DNA from: Vreelandella lutescens
GTDB taxonomy: Bacteria; Pseudomonadota; Gammaproteobacteria; Pseudomonadales; Halomonadaceae
Direction of reading: 5' to 3'
Assembly: GCF_014640815.1 (NCBI RefSeq)
Contig: NZ_BMHM01000001.1
Span: 186,001 to 250,000, forward strand
Length of the DNA stretch: 64,000 nt
A program made the position numbers and the translations under genes. Below the pieces are notes generated by a model. The model made no database searches and was not told the DNA's origin. It saw nothing but the letters and a program-made list of their open reading frames with translations. How positions within the stretch are numbered: the stretch's first letter is position 1; every line of letters begins with the position of its first letter. Shown in pieces: positions 21,203 through 30,606 of this stretch.

Positions 21203-21670
21203 TCAAGGGGAAGAGGCAAGGATGCCTGCATCGACCCGCTGCTTTTGGCGGGTAGCGATACGCAGCACATCGGGCCGCTGTATGAGCTGTGCCAGCGTAA
21301 TATCGTCGAGAAAGCTGCGAATTTGCCCGGATAGCTCGCACCAAAGGTGGTGCGTTAAGCAGGTGTCGCCCTGTTGGCAGTCGGAAAGCCCCTGGCAGCG
21401 AGTGGCATCGACCGTTTCGTTCACCGCATCAATCACCTGGGACACGCTGATCTCTTCCGGTGGCTTGGCCAGCAAGTAGCCGCCGCCTGGCCCGCGCACG
21501 CTGCTCACTAACCCCGCCCGGCGTAGCCTGGCAAATAGCTGCTCCAGATAAGAGAGCGAAATCTCCTGGCGTTGGGAGATATCTCCCAGGCTGGTGGGGC
21601 CGCCGGGGGCGTTAAGCGCCAAATCTAACATGGCGGTAACGGCGTAACGGCCTTTTGTAGTCAAGCGCAT
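21203..21670 (-). CDS. iscR: Fe-S cluster regulator IscR (Rrf2 family)
   Basis: [2Fe-2S]-sensing repressor. 155 residues, starting [18 protein letters not shown], with a winged helix ([18 protein letters not shown]) and a cluster-binding loop with three Cys and a His in [19 protein letters not shown], the same spacing as E. coli IscR Cys92, Cys98, Cys104 and His107. A promoter with an IscR-type operator precedes it (21731-21755), so it likely represses its own operon. It heads the shortened isc operon. Confidence 0.95.
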   Translation of the reverse strand: MRLTTKGRYAVTAMLDLALNAPGGPTSLGDISQRQEISLSYLEQLFARLRRAGLVSSVRGPGGGYLLAKPPEEISVSQVIDAVNETVDATRCQGLSDCQQGDTCLTHHLWCELSGQIRSFLDDITLAQLIQRPDVLRIATRQKQRVDAGILASSP

Positions 21671-21722
21671 GGCAGGTACCTCGTCGCTGAGCCTTCAGCG
21701 CGCTGGCGGCAAATGTTGCGCC

Positions 21723-21755
21723 ATTATGGAAATCCTGAGTGCTTTGGTCAACTAT
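21723..21755 (-). promoter_or_regulatory. isc promoter with type 1 IscR site
   Basis: On the minus strand a -35 TTGACC (21751-21746) and a -10 CATAAT (21728-21723) are 17 bases apart, about 53 bases before the iscR ATG. Overlapping the -35, ATAGTTGACCAAAGCACTCA matches the type 1 IscR consensus (ATASYYGACTRWWWYAGTCRRST) at about 19 of 23 positions by my count. The site sits across the end of cysE. Confidence 0.75.
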
Positions 21756-22611
21756 TGCGGGTCTGGCTGTTTTCCGCGGATACGCTGGTACGCTCTGGAG
21801 CGGTACGCCCAAGACCAGGGCAGCCGGTATCGTTTTCGTCCAGAATATCGGCGAAGTCTTCGTCTCGTAGAGCCGGTAACTGGCCGTCGCGGTAGTTGGC
21901 ATCTAGCTTGCGAAGCGTTGAGCACATCCGCTCGATACGCTCATCCACCGCATGCATATGATCCAGCATCGCTTGCATCGAGCGCGCTACCGGGTCAGGC
22001 ATATCCTGGCTGACGCCATAGGCATCAAAGCCAAACTTCTGACAGATAGCTTCCCGGCGGGCAGGGTCCACGTCCAGCGCTTCTTCCACGTCTGGGTCGG
22101 CGCGTTTGACGATTTTGCCGGGAATGCCGACCACGGTAGCACCTGCTGGTACCTCTTTCGTGACGACCGCGTTAGAGCCAATCTTAGCGCCTGCCCCCAC
22201 GGTAAACGGCCCCAGAATTTTGGCACCGGCACCCACAATCACACCATCTTCCAGCGTGGGGTGGCGTTTACCCTTATTCCAGCTTGTGCCGCCGAGCGTG
22301 ACGCCCTGGTAAAGCGTTACGTTATCGCCCACCTGCGCGGTTTCACCAATGACCACGCCCATGCCATGGTCGATAAAGAAGCGCCGCCCAATGGTCGCGC
22401 CGGGGTGGATTTCAATGCCCGTGAGCCAGCGGGAGAAGGTCGATAGCGTCCGTGCTAACCATTTAAGGTTCTTTTTCCACATCCAGTGGCTGCAGCGGTG
22501 CAGCAGCAGGGCATGCAGGCCGGGATAGTTGGTCAGCACCTCAAGAAAGTTACGTGCCGCAGGGTCGCGGTCAAAAACGCTATTGATGTCTTCACGCAGG
22601 CGTTGAAACAT
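21748..22611 (-). CDS. cysE: Serine O-acetyltransferase
   Basis: Acetylates serine with acetyl-CoA for cysteine synthesis. 287 residues: N-terminal helical domain and a left-handed beta-helix with hexapeptides ([43 protein letters not shown]). The catalytic His/Asp pair is in FIDHGMG and the [13 protein letters not shown] loop. The C-terminal tail is longer than in E. coli CysE and polar. Its product, cysteine, is the IscS substrate. The last bases overlap the isc promoter. Confidence 0.95.
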   Translation of the reverse strand: MFQRLREDINSVFDRDPAARNFLEVLTNYPGLHALLLHRCSHWMWKKNLKWLARTLSTFSRWLTGIEIHPGATIGRRFFIDHGMGVVIGETAQVGDNVTLYQGVTLGGTSWNKGKRHPTLEDGVIVGAGAKILGPFTVGAGAKIGSNAVVTKEVPAGATVVGIPGKIVKRADPDVEEALDVDPARREAICQKFGFDAYGVSQDMPDPVARSMQAMLDHMHAVDERIERMCSTLRKLDANYRDGQLPALRDEDFADILDENDTGCPGLGRTAPERTSVSAENSQTRNS

Positions 22612-22764
22612 GGGTGATCCTTGGGCGGTAAGGGAGGCAGCAGCAATACAGTATTGGAATATAGTGAGTGCAAAGCAGCAATTGAAAAGCCGATGTTGGG
22701 GCGAGTTGCCGTAACTTCAAGTTTAGGCCATTGCCGCTTTGCTGGCGTATCGTGTGTCCGCTAT

Positions 22765-23511
22765 CTACTTCTCTATACGTTGTTGAGTCGCTTTCTCGGT
22801 AGCTGAGAGGATGCCGCGTAGAATGTTCATTTCCATCTTTTCAGGTCGAGCGCGTAAGTAGAGGCGGCGCAGGCGGGCCATTAGCTGGCGCGGTTGGGCG
22901 GGGTCGTGAAACTCAATGGCAATCAGCGTCCGCTCTAGGTGTTCAAAGTAGCGCTCAAGCTCTTCGTGGCTTGCCAGTTCGTCATTATCATCCGAGGTGA
23001 CCACGGACTCCGCTTGGCTTAACCACGCCATACGGCACTCATACGCGATCACCTGCACGGCGGCGGCCAGGTTAAGCGAGCTGAAGTCGGCATTCGTCGG
23101 GATATGCACGTGGGCATGGCAGCGCTGCAGCTCGGCGTTGGTTAAGCCGCTGTCTTCGCGGCCAAAGACGAGCGCGACGCGGGCACTCGCTGGCTGGCAT
23201 TCGCCGGGTAGGCGTTCGGCAAGCTCCCGGGGCGAGATCATCGGCCAGGGCAGCGTGCGTGAGCGAGCGCTGGCACCCACTGCCAGCGTGCAGTCCGCCA
23301 CCGCCTCTTCTAACGTGGCGTGCACCGTGGCCTGATGCAGCAGATGATCCGCACCGGAGGCGCGTGAAATGCTGTCTTGAGTAATCACGTCGCAGCGGGG
23401 CGCGACCAGGGCTAAATCCGCTAAGCCCATGTTGTGCATGGCGCGTGCTACGCCGCCAATGTTGCCAGGGTGGCTGGTGCCAATTAGAACAATTCGGATG
23501 CGCTCAAGCAT
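22765..23511 (-). CDS. trmJ: tRNA (cytidine/uridine-2'-O-)-methyltransferase TrmJ
   Basis: SPOUT-type enzyme methylating ribose 32 in tRNA. 248 residues: start MLERIRIVLIGTSHPGNIGG (motif 1), VALVFGREDSGLTNAEL (motif 2) and SSLNLAAAVQVIAYE (motif 3, trefoil knot), then a helical tail. It is divergent from suhB, the arrangement seen in Pseudomonas, with 140 bases between them. The gap to cysE is about 150 bases without a clear terminator. Confidence 0.95.
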   Translation of the reverse strand: MLERIRIVLIGTSHPGNIGGVARAMHNMGLADLALVAPRCDVITQDSISRASGADHLLHQATVHATLEEAVADCTLAVGASARSRTLPWPMISPRELAERLPGECQPASARVALVFGREDSGLTNAELQRCHAHVHIPTNADFSSLNLAAAVQVIAYECRMAWLSQAESVVTSDDNDELASHEELERYFEHLERTLIAIEFHDPAQPRQLMARLRRLYLRARPEKMEMNILRGILSATEKATQQRIEK

Positions 23512-23651
23512 AGTAGGCCCGGTTCATGTGCGTAAAACGCGCAGTTTAGCATGAGTCGATGGCATGCCCGAGGGGCCTCTGTTAGAATTGTCCGCCAAAA
23601 GGCGTCCTGCGCCTGACCCGTTCTTTAACATCACTGTGACAAGGCCCGATC

Positions 23652-24446
23652 ATGAATCCGATGGTCCAATTTACGCTGCGCGCTGCGCGTGGCGCTGTTG
23701 AACACTTTTTACGCGTTCGCGAACGTATCGAAAATGCCCATGAAGAATTTAACCTCGACCGCTTGCTAGAAGATACGGCGCGTAAAGCCGAAGCGACCAT
23801 CGTTCAACAACTGCAGCGTGGTTATCCTCTCCACGGTTTCTCCGGTCGCTATACGCCCTATAAAGCGGGTGAAGGCGAAGGCGAAGAGATCGTTTGGAAA
23901 ATTGAACCGCTGCATGGCTACTCCAACTTGGCAGTAGCAGGTAAGGGCTTTGCACTCTCAGTGGTGTGTCTCGTTAAAGGTCGCCCCGAGCACGCGGTGG
24001 TGATCTCTCCTTTTGGTGATGACGAATATATCGCCAGCCGTGGTCGCGGCGCTCAGCACAACGACAAGCGTATGCGGGTTAGCAAACCCACCGCGATTCC
24101 GGCGACGCGCATGGCGATGAGCCTACCGGAAACCTGGCTGCGCCCGAGCCATCTGCCCGCTTACCTGACCATTGCTCAGCAGCTTGCCCCGCAGGTAGAA
24201 ACTCTGCTGGCGACCGGTAGTGGTCTGCTCGATATGTGTGAGTTAGCGACGGGACGCGTTGATAGCGTATTTGTGCTGGGCTTGGAAGAGCAGGATATGC
24301 AGGTCGGTACGCTGCTGCTAAAAGAAGCGGGCGCACTGATGGGCACTCCAGATGGCAAGCCGACCGTGAATGCCGAAGGCCAATTGATGGCTGCTGGCCC
24401 GCGTCTTTATAAGGCGCTGATTAAGCAGCTTGCTCCGCACTTTTAA
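23652..24446 (+). CDS. suhB: SuhB-family protein with degenerate phosphatase site
   Basis: Inositol-monophosphatase fold; in E. coli SuhB acts with the Nus factors in rRNA antitermination, and this does not need catalysis. The 264 residues align from end to end (MNPMVQFTLRAARGAVEHFL; ISPFGDDEYIASRGRGA; LLLKEAGALMG). The metal site is changed: the usual GEE motif is GFSGR (62-66), and the usual DPLDGT is EPLHGY (85-90), losing two metal-binding Asp. The later Asp of WDxAAG is kept in EQDMQ (213-217). Phosphatase activity is therefore doubtful, while the fold and position are conserved. No frameshift or stop, so it is not a pseudogene. Confidence 0.88.
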   Translation: MNPMVQFTLRAARGAVEHFLRVRERIENAHEEFNLDRLLEDTARKAEATIVQQLQRGYPLHGFSGRYTPYKAGEGEGEEIVWKIEPLHGYSNLAVAGKGFALSVVCLVKGRPEHAVVISPFGDDEYIASRGRGAQHNDKRMRVSKPTAIPATRMAMSLPETWLRPSHLPAYLTIAQQLAPQVETLLATGSGLLDMCELATGRVDSVFVLGLEEQDMQVGTLLLKEAGALMGTPDGKPTVNAEGQLMAAGPRLYKALIKQLAPHF

Positions 24447-24505
24447 TCACTGGCGGCGCGATCGCGCTGCGTAGTGAATAGTGAGTAGCCAATAAAAATG
24501 GTAGT

Positions 24506-24542
24506 AAAAAGGCCCTGCCGGGGTTACCCGGCAGGGCCTTTT
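24506..24542. terminator. Bidirectional terminator between suhB and secF
   Basis: A 12-bp stem GGCCCTGCCGGG / CCCGGCAGGGCC with loop GTTA (24511-24538) is flanked by AAAAA and TTTT, so it has a T run on both strands. It can end the convergent suhB and secF transcripts. Confidence 0.92.
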
Positions 24543-24562
24543 CGTGAGCCGCTTTTGCGTAT

Positions 24563-25495
24563 TTACGGCAGCTCTTCTTCCTCTTCATCCACTTCTTTCT
24601 TGGTAGGAATGAGATCTTCCCGAGACAGCTTCAGCGGAATCAGCAGGGCGCCGGAGATGTAGATAGAGGAGAACGTACCCACCACAATACCCACCAGCAG
24701 GGCGATGGCGAAGTTCTCAATCATATCGCCGCCCAGCACCAGAAGTGCCAGCAAGACCAGTATGGTCGTACCCGACGTGGCCAGTGTGCGCGACAGCGTG
24801 GCGTTAAGCGCTTCGTTGAAAATCTGCGGCATATCGTCGATGCGCGAGGTGCGAATTGTCTCACGGATGCGGTCGTAGACCACGATGGTGTCGTTCAGCG
24901 AGTAGCCGATGACTGCCAAAATGGCGGCCAGTACCGTCAGGTCGAAGTCGAGCTGGAACAGTGCGAATACCCCTACAACGATGATGACATCGTGCAGCAG
25001 GGCCAGCAACGCGCCGAGCGCAAACTTGTACTGGAAGCGTAAGGCCACATAGAGCATGACCACGCCCAGTGCGACCAGTAGGCCTAAGCCGCTTTGGTCA
25101 CGAAGCTGGTCGCCTACCTGTGCGCCGACAAACTCTGCACGCACTAGGTTGACGCTCTCGCCGTCAGCACGCAAAAGGCTGACAACTTCATTGCCCACGT
25201 CGCCATCAAATGCTTGCTGTAGGCGAATCAATACTTCGGTAGAGGCACCAAAGGTTTGTACCGATACGTCCTGGAAACCACTGTTTTCCAATAGTTGGCG
25301 AATGGCATCCAGTGACGGTGCCGCGCCATAGCGCACCTCGACTAACGTGCCGCCGGTGAAGTCCAGGCCCAGATTGAGCTGCTGGAACAAAATGGCACCA
25401 ATAGAAACAATCAGCATCACGGCGGAGACGACAAACGCAAGGTTGCGCCGTCCCATAAAGTCGATGCGCAGTTGTGATAGGGGTTTCATTATCAC
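24563..25495 (-). CDS. secF: Protein translocase subunit SecF
   Basis: Membrane partner of SecD in proton-driven protein export. 310 residues, six membrane segments: the first near 20-38, a periplasmic P4 domain (LGLDFTGGTLVEVRY), then five C-terminal segments with VIGYSLNDTIVVYDRIRE. The acidic C-terminus (VDEEEEELP) is unremarkable for the family. It lies 43 bases after secD, distal in the queA-tgt-yajC-secD-secF run. Confidence 0.97.
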   Translation of the reverse strand: MIMKPLSQLRIDFMGRRNLAFVVSAVMLIVSIGAILFQQLNLGLDFTGGTLVEVRYGAAPSLDAIRQLLENSGFQDVSVQTFGASTEVLIRLQQAFDGDVGNEVVSLLRADGESVNLVRAEFVGAQVGDQLRDQSGLGLLVALGVVMLYVALRFQYKFALGALLALLHDVIIVVGVFALFQLDFDLTVLAAILAVIGYSLNDTIVVYDRIRETIRTSRIDDMPQIFNEALNATLSRTLATSGTTILVLLALLVLGGDMIENFAIALLVGIVVGTFSSIYISGALLIPLKLSREDLIPTKKEVDEEEEELP

Positions 25496-25538
25496 CTCTT
25501 AAATTCTGTGCTGAGCGCGTGTTGAGATCCCATCGAAA

Positions 25539-27392
25539 TTAGATCCACAGCTTTTTGACGGGCTTGCTGCCATAGGTCAGGTTGACCATGGAGCGCGTCA
25601 CCAGCAGCGCAGTGAACATGGACGTCAGGATGCCGATAGAGAGCGTCACCGCAAAACCTTTCACCGGACCGGTACCAATCGAGAACAGAATCACCGCCAC
25701 CAGTAGCGTGGTGATGTTGGCGTCCACAATGGAGGTAAAGGCGCGCTCGTAGCCCGCATAAATGGCTTGCTGAATTGATAGCCCGTTGCGCAGCTCTTCA
25801 CGTATCCGCTCAAAGATCAGCACGTTGGCATCCACGGCCATACCCAGCGTTAACACGATACCGGCAATACCAGGCAGCGTGAGCGTGGCACCCAGCATCG
25901 ACATCACCGCCACCAGCAGCGTCAGGTTAAGCGCCAGCGCAATATTGGCAAAGACGCCAAACACTTTGTAGCGCACGAGCATGAACAGCACGACCAGCAG
26001 CAGACCGATTTGCACTGACAGTAGGCCGCGTTCGATGTTTTCAGCACCCAGGCTTGGCCCAATGGTGCGCTCTTGCACGAAGTAAATGGGGGCAGCCAGC
26101 GAACCAGAGCGTAGCAGTAGCGAAAGCTCGGCAGCTTCGGTGGGGGAGTCTAGGCCAGTGATACGGAAGCTGTTACCCAAAGCGCTCTGAATAGTCGCAA
26201 GACTAATCAGGCCGCGTTCGGTGTAGGGCTCGCGGATGATGGTTTCTTCGCCCGTCTGTGGGTCAACTTCGATGCGGTCTTCGCTCTTATGCTCGATAAA
26301 CAGCACCGCCATGTTGCGACCAATATTGGTGCGCGTGGCGCGGTTCATCAGCGTACCGCCAGTGCCGTCCAGGTTGATGTTGACCTGAGGACGACCGTTT
26401 TCATCAAAGCTATTGCTGGCGCTGGAAACGCTGTCACCGGTAATGATCACATCGCGCATCAGCTCTGCTGAGCGGGCAGGGTCATTACGGAATTCAAAGC
26501 GCTCGGTTTCCACGTCTGGCGTATCGTTACGCGCTTCCAGGCGGAACTCTAGGTTCGCTGTGGCACCAACGATCCGCTTGGCGGCCACGGTGTCCTGCAC
26601 GCCGGGCAGCTCCACCACAATTTGGCTGGGGCCTTGACGCTGCACCATGGGCTCGGCAACGCCCAGTTCATTTACGCGGTTACGCAGCGTGGTCAAGTTC
26701 TGGTTGATGGCGTAGTCCTGAATCTCGCTCACCGTCATATCGCTCAGCGTCATGACAAGGCTAGAGGCGCGGCCATCGCCTTCAGAGGTGTACTCGAAAT
26801 TCGGAAAATCACGGCTGATTAAGCGACGGGCGGCGTCACGATCTTCGCTGCTGGCAAAGTCGATAGAGAGCGAGCGCTCTTCAATCGTTGTGTTGCGGTA
26901 ACGAATACGTTCACTGCGCAGCATTTCGCGCATGGCGCTGGCATTGACTTCAAGACGCTGTGTCAGCGCTGCTTCCATATCCACTTCCAGCAGGAAGTGA
27001 ACGCCGCCGCGTAAATCCAGGCCCAGCGTCATGGGAGATGCTGAAAAGGCTTGCAGCCAGCCGGGGGTGGCATCGGCAAGGTTGAGCGCCACAGTTGCGT
27101 TGGGGCCCAATACGTCAGCGGCGATATCTCGTGCGTCTAGCTGGTCATCGTCGCTTTGCAGGCGAATTAGCCACTGACCATTGGTCTCTTCAATGGCTTT
27201 GATGGCGATATCGCGCTCGCTGAGTGCTTCTTCAACGCGGGTTATTTGCCGTTCATCAAGCGCGTTGCCTTGGGCATCGCTCACTTGAATAGCGGGATCT
27301 GCGGGGAATAAGTTGGGAAGTGAGTAGATAAGGCCAACCACCAGGACGACCAGTATCAGAAGATACTTCCACAGGGGGTAACGGTTGAGCAT
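25539..27392 (-). CDS. secD: Protein translocase subunit SecD
   Basis: Large periplasmic-domain subunit of the SecDF motor. Start taken at ATG 27392 (MLNRYPLWKYLLILVVL), 617 residues, since the 20-codon upstream stretch holds no signal and starts poorly. Domains: first membrane segment (about 7-26), the P1 region with SMTLGLDLRGGVHFLLEVDM, then a C-terminal five-segment RND-type bundle (GIAGIVLTLGMAVDANVLIFERIREE). The Asp of AVDANVLIFE is the proton-path residue in the family. Confidence 0.96.
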   Translation of the reverse strand: MLNRYPLWKYLLILVVLVVGLIYSLPNLFPADPAIQVSDAQGNALDERQITRVEEALSERDIAIKAIEETNGQWLIRLQSDDDQLDARDIAADVLGPNATVALNLADATPGWLQAFSASPMTLGLDLRGGVHFLLEVDMEAALTQRLEVNASAMREMLRSERIRYRNTTIEERSLSIDFASSEDRDAARRLISRDFPNFEYTSEGDGRASSLVMTLSDMTVSEIQDYAINQNLTTLRNRVNELGVAEPMVQRQGPSQIVVELPGVQDTVAAKRIVGATANLEFRLEARNDTPDVETERFEFRNDPARSAELMRDVIITGDSVSSASNSFDENGRPQVNINLDGTGGTLMNRATRTNIGRNMAVLFIEHKSEDRIEVDPQTGEETIIREPYTERGLISLATIQSALGNSFRITGLDSPTEAAELSLLLRSGSLAAPIYFVQERTIGPSLGAENIERGLLSVQIGLLLVVLFMLVRYKVFGVFANIALALNLTLLVAVMSMLGATLTLPGIAGIVLTLGMAVDANVLIFERIREELRNGLSIQQAIYAGYERAFTSIVDANITTLLVAVILFSIGTGPVKGFAVTLSIGILTSMFTALLVTRSMVNLTYGSKPVKKLWI

Positions 27393-27525
27393 GCAAGCCC
27401 TGCCTTCAATTACAAACGGAATCGCTGTGCACAGACAGGCTGCGCACAGCAACGTTCACCATCGACGCTACCATGTCACCCCTGCCGGGGTGGCTGGCAC
27501 TGGGTCGGCAGGGGGAGTATAGGCG

Positions 27526-27852
27526 TTAGATGGACTTAATAGTGCCTTTCGGCAGTACGGCAGCAACGGCATTCTTCTGCACGTTCACTTCGGTACCTTC
27601 AGAGACTTCCAGGGTCAGGAATTCGTCGCTGACTTTGGATACGCGACCAACCAAGCCGCCACCGATCACGACTTCATCGCCTTTGGCGAGACCAGAGACC
27701 AGCTGTTTGTGCTGCTTGGCACGCTTGGCTTGGGGACGCCACAGCAGGAAGTAGAAAATCAGTACGAAACCGACCAGCATGACAATTTGCGCGATGCCAC
27801 CGCCAGCAGCGGCTTCTTGGGCATGGGCTGGTGAGATGAAGAAATCCAGCAT
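27526..27852 (-). CDS. yajC: Preprotein translocase subunit YajC
   Basis: Small accessory subunit of SecDF. Start ATG 27852 (MLDFFISPAHAQEAAAGGG) is preceded by CAGGAG; 108 residues. One membrane segment (about 21-41: IVMLVGFVLIFYFLLW), then RPQAKRAKQHKQLVSGLAKGDEVVIGGGL, the family hallmark. It is 133 bases before secD and 77 bases after tgt, in the standard order. Confidence 0.96.
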   Translation of the reverse strand: MLDFFISPAHAQEAAAGGGIAQIVMLVGFVLIFYFLLWRPQAKRAKQHKQLVSGLAKGDEVVIGGGLVGRVSKVSDEFLTLEVSEGTEVNVQKNAVAAVLPKGTIKSI

Positions 27853-27929
27853 TGCAGGGAACTCCTGGGTTAGAACACTCAATGGGTGAACGGGTTAAAC
27901 CACCCGCCGCAGCGAGTGGCTATTATTGA

Positions 27930-29087
<1,158 letters not shown>

Positions 29088-29091
29088 TTAA

Positions 29092-30123
29092 TTAGCGGGT
29101 AAGCAGCATGGCGTCGCCATAACTAAAAAAGGCGTAGCGCTCTTCTACGGCTGTACGGTAAGCCTGCATCATGTGCTCGTAGCCCGCGAACGCCGACACC
29201 AGCATTAGCAGGGTGGATTCAGGCAGGTGAAAGTTGGTGATCAGGGCATCCACGCAGCGCCACTGGTAGCCTGGGTAGATAAAGATATCGGTGTCGCCGC
29301 TGAACGGGGCAATCTCGCCGTTGCCGCTCTTCATGCAGGCGCTCTCCAGGCAGCGAACGCTGGTGGTGCCCACAGCAATAACGCGTTTGCCGGCGGCCTG
29401 GGTGTCGCGAATCTGCTGGCAAGTGGCCTCGCTCACCTCAATCCATTCGCTGTGCATATGGTGCTCAAGGATGTTGTCCACCCGCACTGGCTGAAAAGTG
29501 CCCGCGCCAACATGCAGCGTCACAAAGGCGCTGTTGATACCTTTTTCAGCCAGCGCATCCAGCAGCGGTTGGTCGAAGTGAAGCCCCGCGGTAGGTGCCG
29601 CAACGGCACCGTCGCGGCGGGCATAGACGGTTTGATAGCGCTCGCGGTCGCTCAGCTCGTCTTCCCGAGTGATATAGGGCGGCAGCGGCATATGGCCGTG
29701 CTTTTCCAGCAGCGCGATCATCGGTGTCTCGCCTAAAAAGCGCAGCTCAAACAGCGCATCACGGCGGCCTTCAACGACTGCATGGATATCGCCTTCAAAG
29801 ATCAGCTCCGTGCCGGGTTTTGGCGATTTGCTGGAGCGAATATGCGCCAGCCCCCGGTGGCTATCCAGCGGGCGCTCCAGCAGCATTTCCACCTTGCCGC
29901 CGCTGGCCTTATGGCCGTGCAAGCGAGCGGGGATCACACGGGTATCGTTAAACACCAGCAGGTCGCCAGGCTCAAGCAGGTCCAGCAGGTCAGGAAAGCG
30001 GCGATGTGCCAGCGCGCCGCTTTGGCCATCGACACACAGCAAGCGACAATCGCTGCGCTGTTCGGACGGATAGCGGGCAATTAGCTCATCGGGTAGCTCG
30101 AAGTGGAAGTCCGCACGCTGCAT
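29092..30123 (-). CDS. queA: S-adenosylmethionine:tRNA ribosyltransferase-isomerase
   Basis: Makes epoxyqueuosine in tRNA from preQ1 by using the ribosyl part of SAM. 343 residues, family length. Recognised by [63 protein letters not shown] and [17 protein letters not shown]. It is the first gene of the queA-tgt-yajC-secDF run and is divergent from the tRNA-Leu gene. Confidence 0.97.
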   Translation of the reverse strand: MQRADFHFELPDELIARYPSEQRSDCRLLCVDGQSGALAHRRFPDLLDLLEPGDLLVFNDTRVIPARLHGHKASGGKVEMLLERPLDSHRGLAHIRSSKSPKPGTELIFEGDIHAVVEGRRDALFELRFLGETPMIALLEKHGHMPLPPYITREDELSDRERYQTVYARRDGAVAAPTAGLHFDQPLLDALAEKGINSAFVTLHVGAGTFQPVRVDNILEHHMHSEWIEVSEATCQQIRDTQAAGKRVIAVGTTSVRCLESACMKSGNGEIAPFSGDTDIFIYPGYQWRCVDALITNFHLPESTLLMLVSAFAGYEHMMQAYRTAVEERYAFFSYGDAMLLTR

Positions 30124-30198
30124 GTGAAGAAGCTCTTTTCAGTGGTCAAACAAGCCGCCTAGGATAGCGCTTTAGATGGATAAAGTCAGTCGATGAGA

Positions 30199-30226
30199 TT
30201 GACCTGGAGGGTTATCTCCGTATAAT
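30199..30226 (+). promoter_or_regulatory. Promoter of tRNA-Leu
   Basis: TTGACC (30199-30204) and a perfect TATAAT (30221-30226) are separated by 16 bases; the tRNA begins 12 bases after the -10 box. A GC-rich discriminator (GCGC) follows, as in stringently controlled genes. Confidence 0.85.
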
Positions 30227-30237
30227 GCGCATCCATT

Positions 30238-30324
30238 GCCGGTGTGGCGGAATTGGTAGACGCAGCGGATTCAAAATCCGCCGCCTTTACGGGTGTGCCA
30301 GTTCGAGTCTGGCCACCGGCACCA
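30238..30324 (+). tRNA. tRNA-Leu (anticodon CAA)
   Basis: A complete cloverleaf of 87 bases including an encoded CCA. The acceptor stem pairs GCCGGTG (30238-30244) with CACCGGC (30314-30320). The anticodon stem GCGGA/TCCGC holds the loop TTCAAAA, with CAA at 30272-30274, reading UUG. A long variable arm typical of class II tRNAs (GCCTTTACGGGTG) and the T loop GTTCGAGTC follow. Confidence 0.97.
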
Positions 30325-30329
30325 AATTC

Positions 30330-30363
30330 AAGGGCCTAGCGTTTATCGCTAGGTCCTTTTTTT
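30330..30363 (+). terminator. Terminator after tRNA-Leu
   Basis: Stem AGGGCCTAGCG / CGCTAGGTCCT (one G-T pair) with loop TTTAT, followed by seven T (30357-30363). It ends the tRNA transcript six bases after the CCA. The 243 bases from here to the next start are AT-rich, with no further feature that I can support. Confidence 0.9.
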
Positions 30364-30606
30364 GTGCCTGTTGTTTGAGCATCAGCGCGCTTTTAGCGCT
30401 GGATGACACGCCTAATCCCGTGATGCCGTATATTACCCCGCCTTTTTACAGGTTTATTTCCTGCTTCTTTATGAAATACTTGAGCCTATTTTTCTAATCG
30501 CCTTTTGTCATCCACGATGGATGAGGGCGCTAAGGCGGCCAACGCCTGTCTTTCATAAAAACGTTTGGCGCAACGCGCTTGCGAACCTTCAGTGGAGATG
30601 TGCTCA

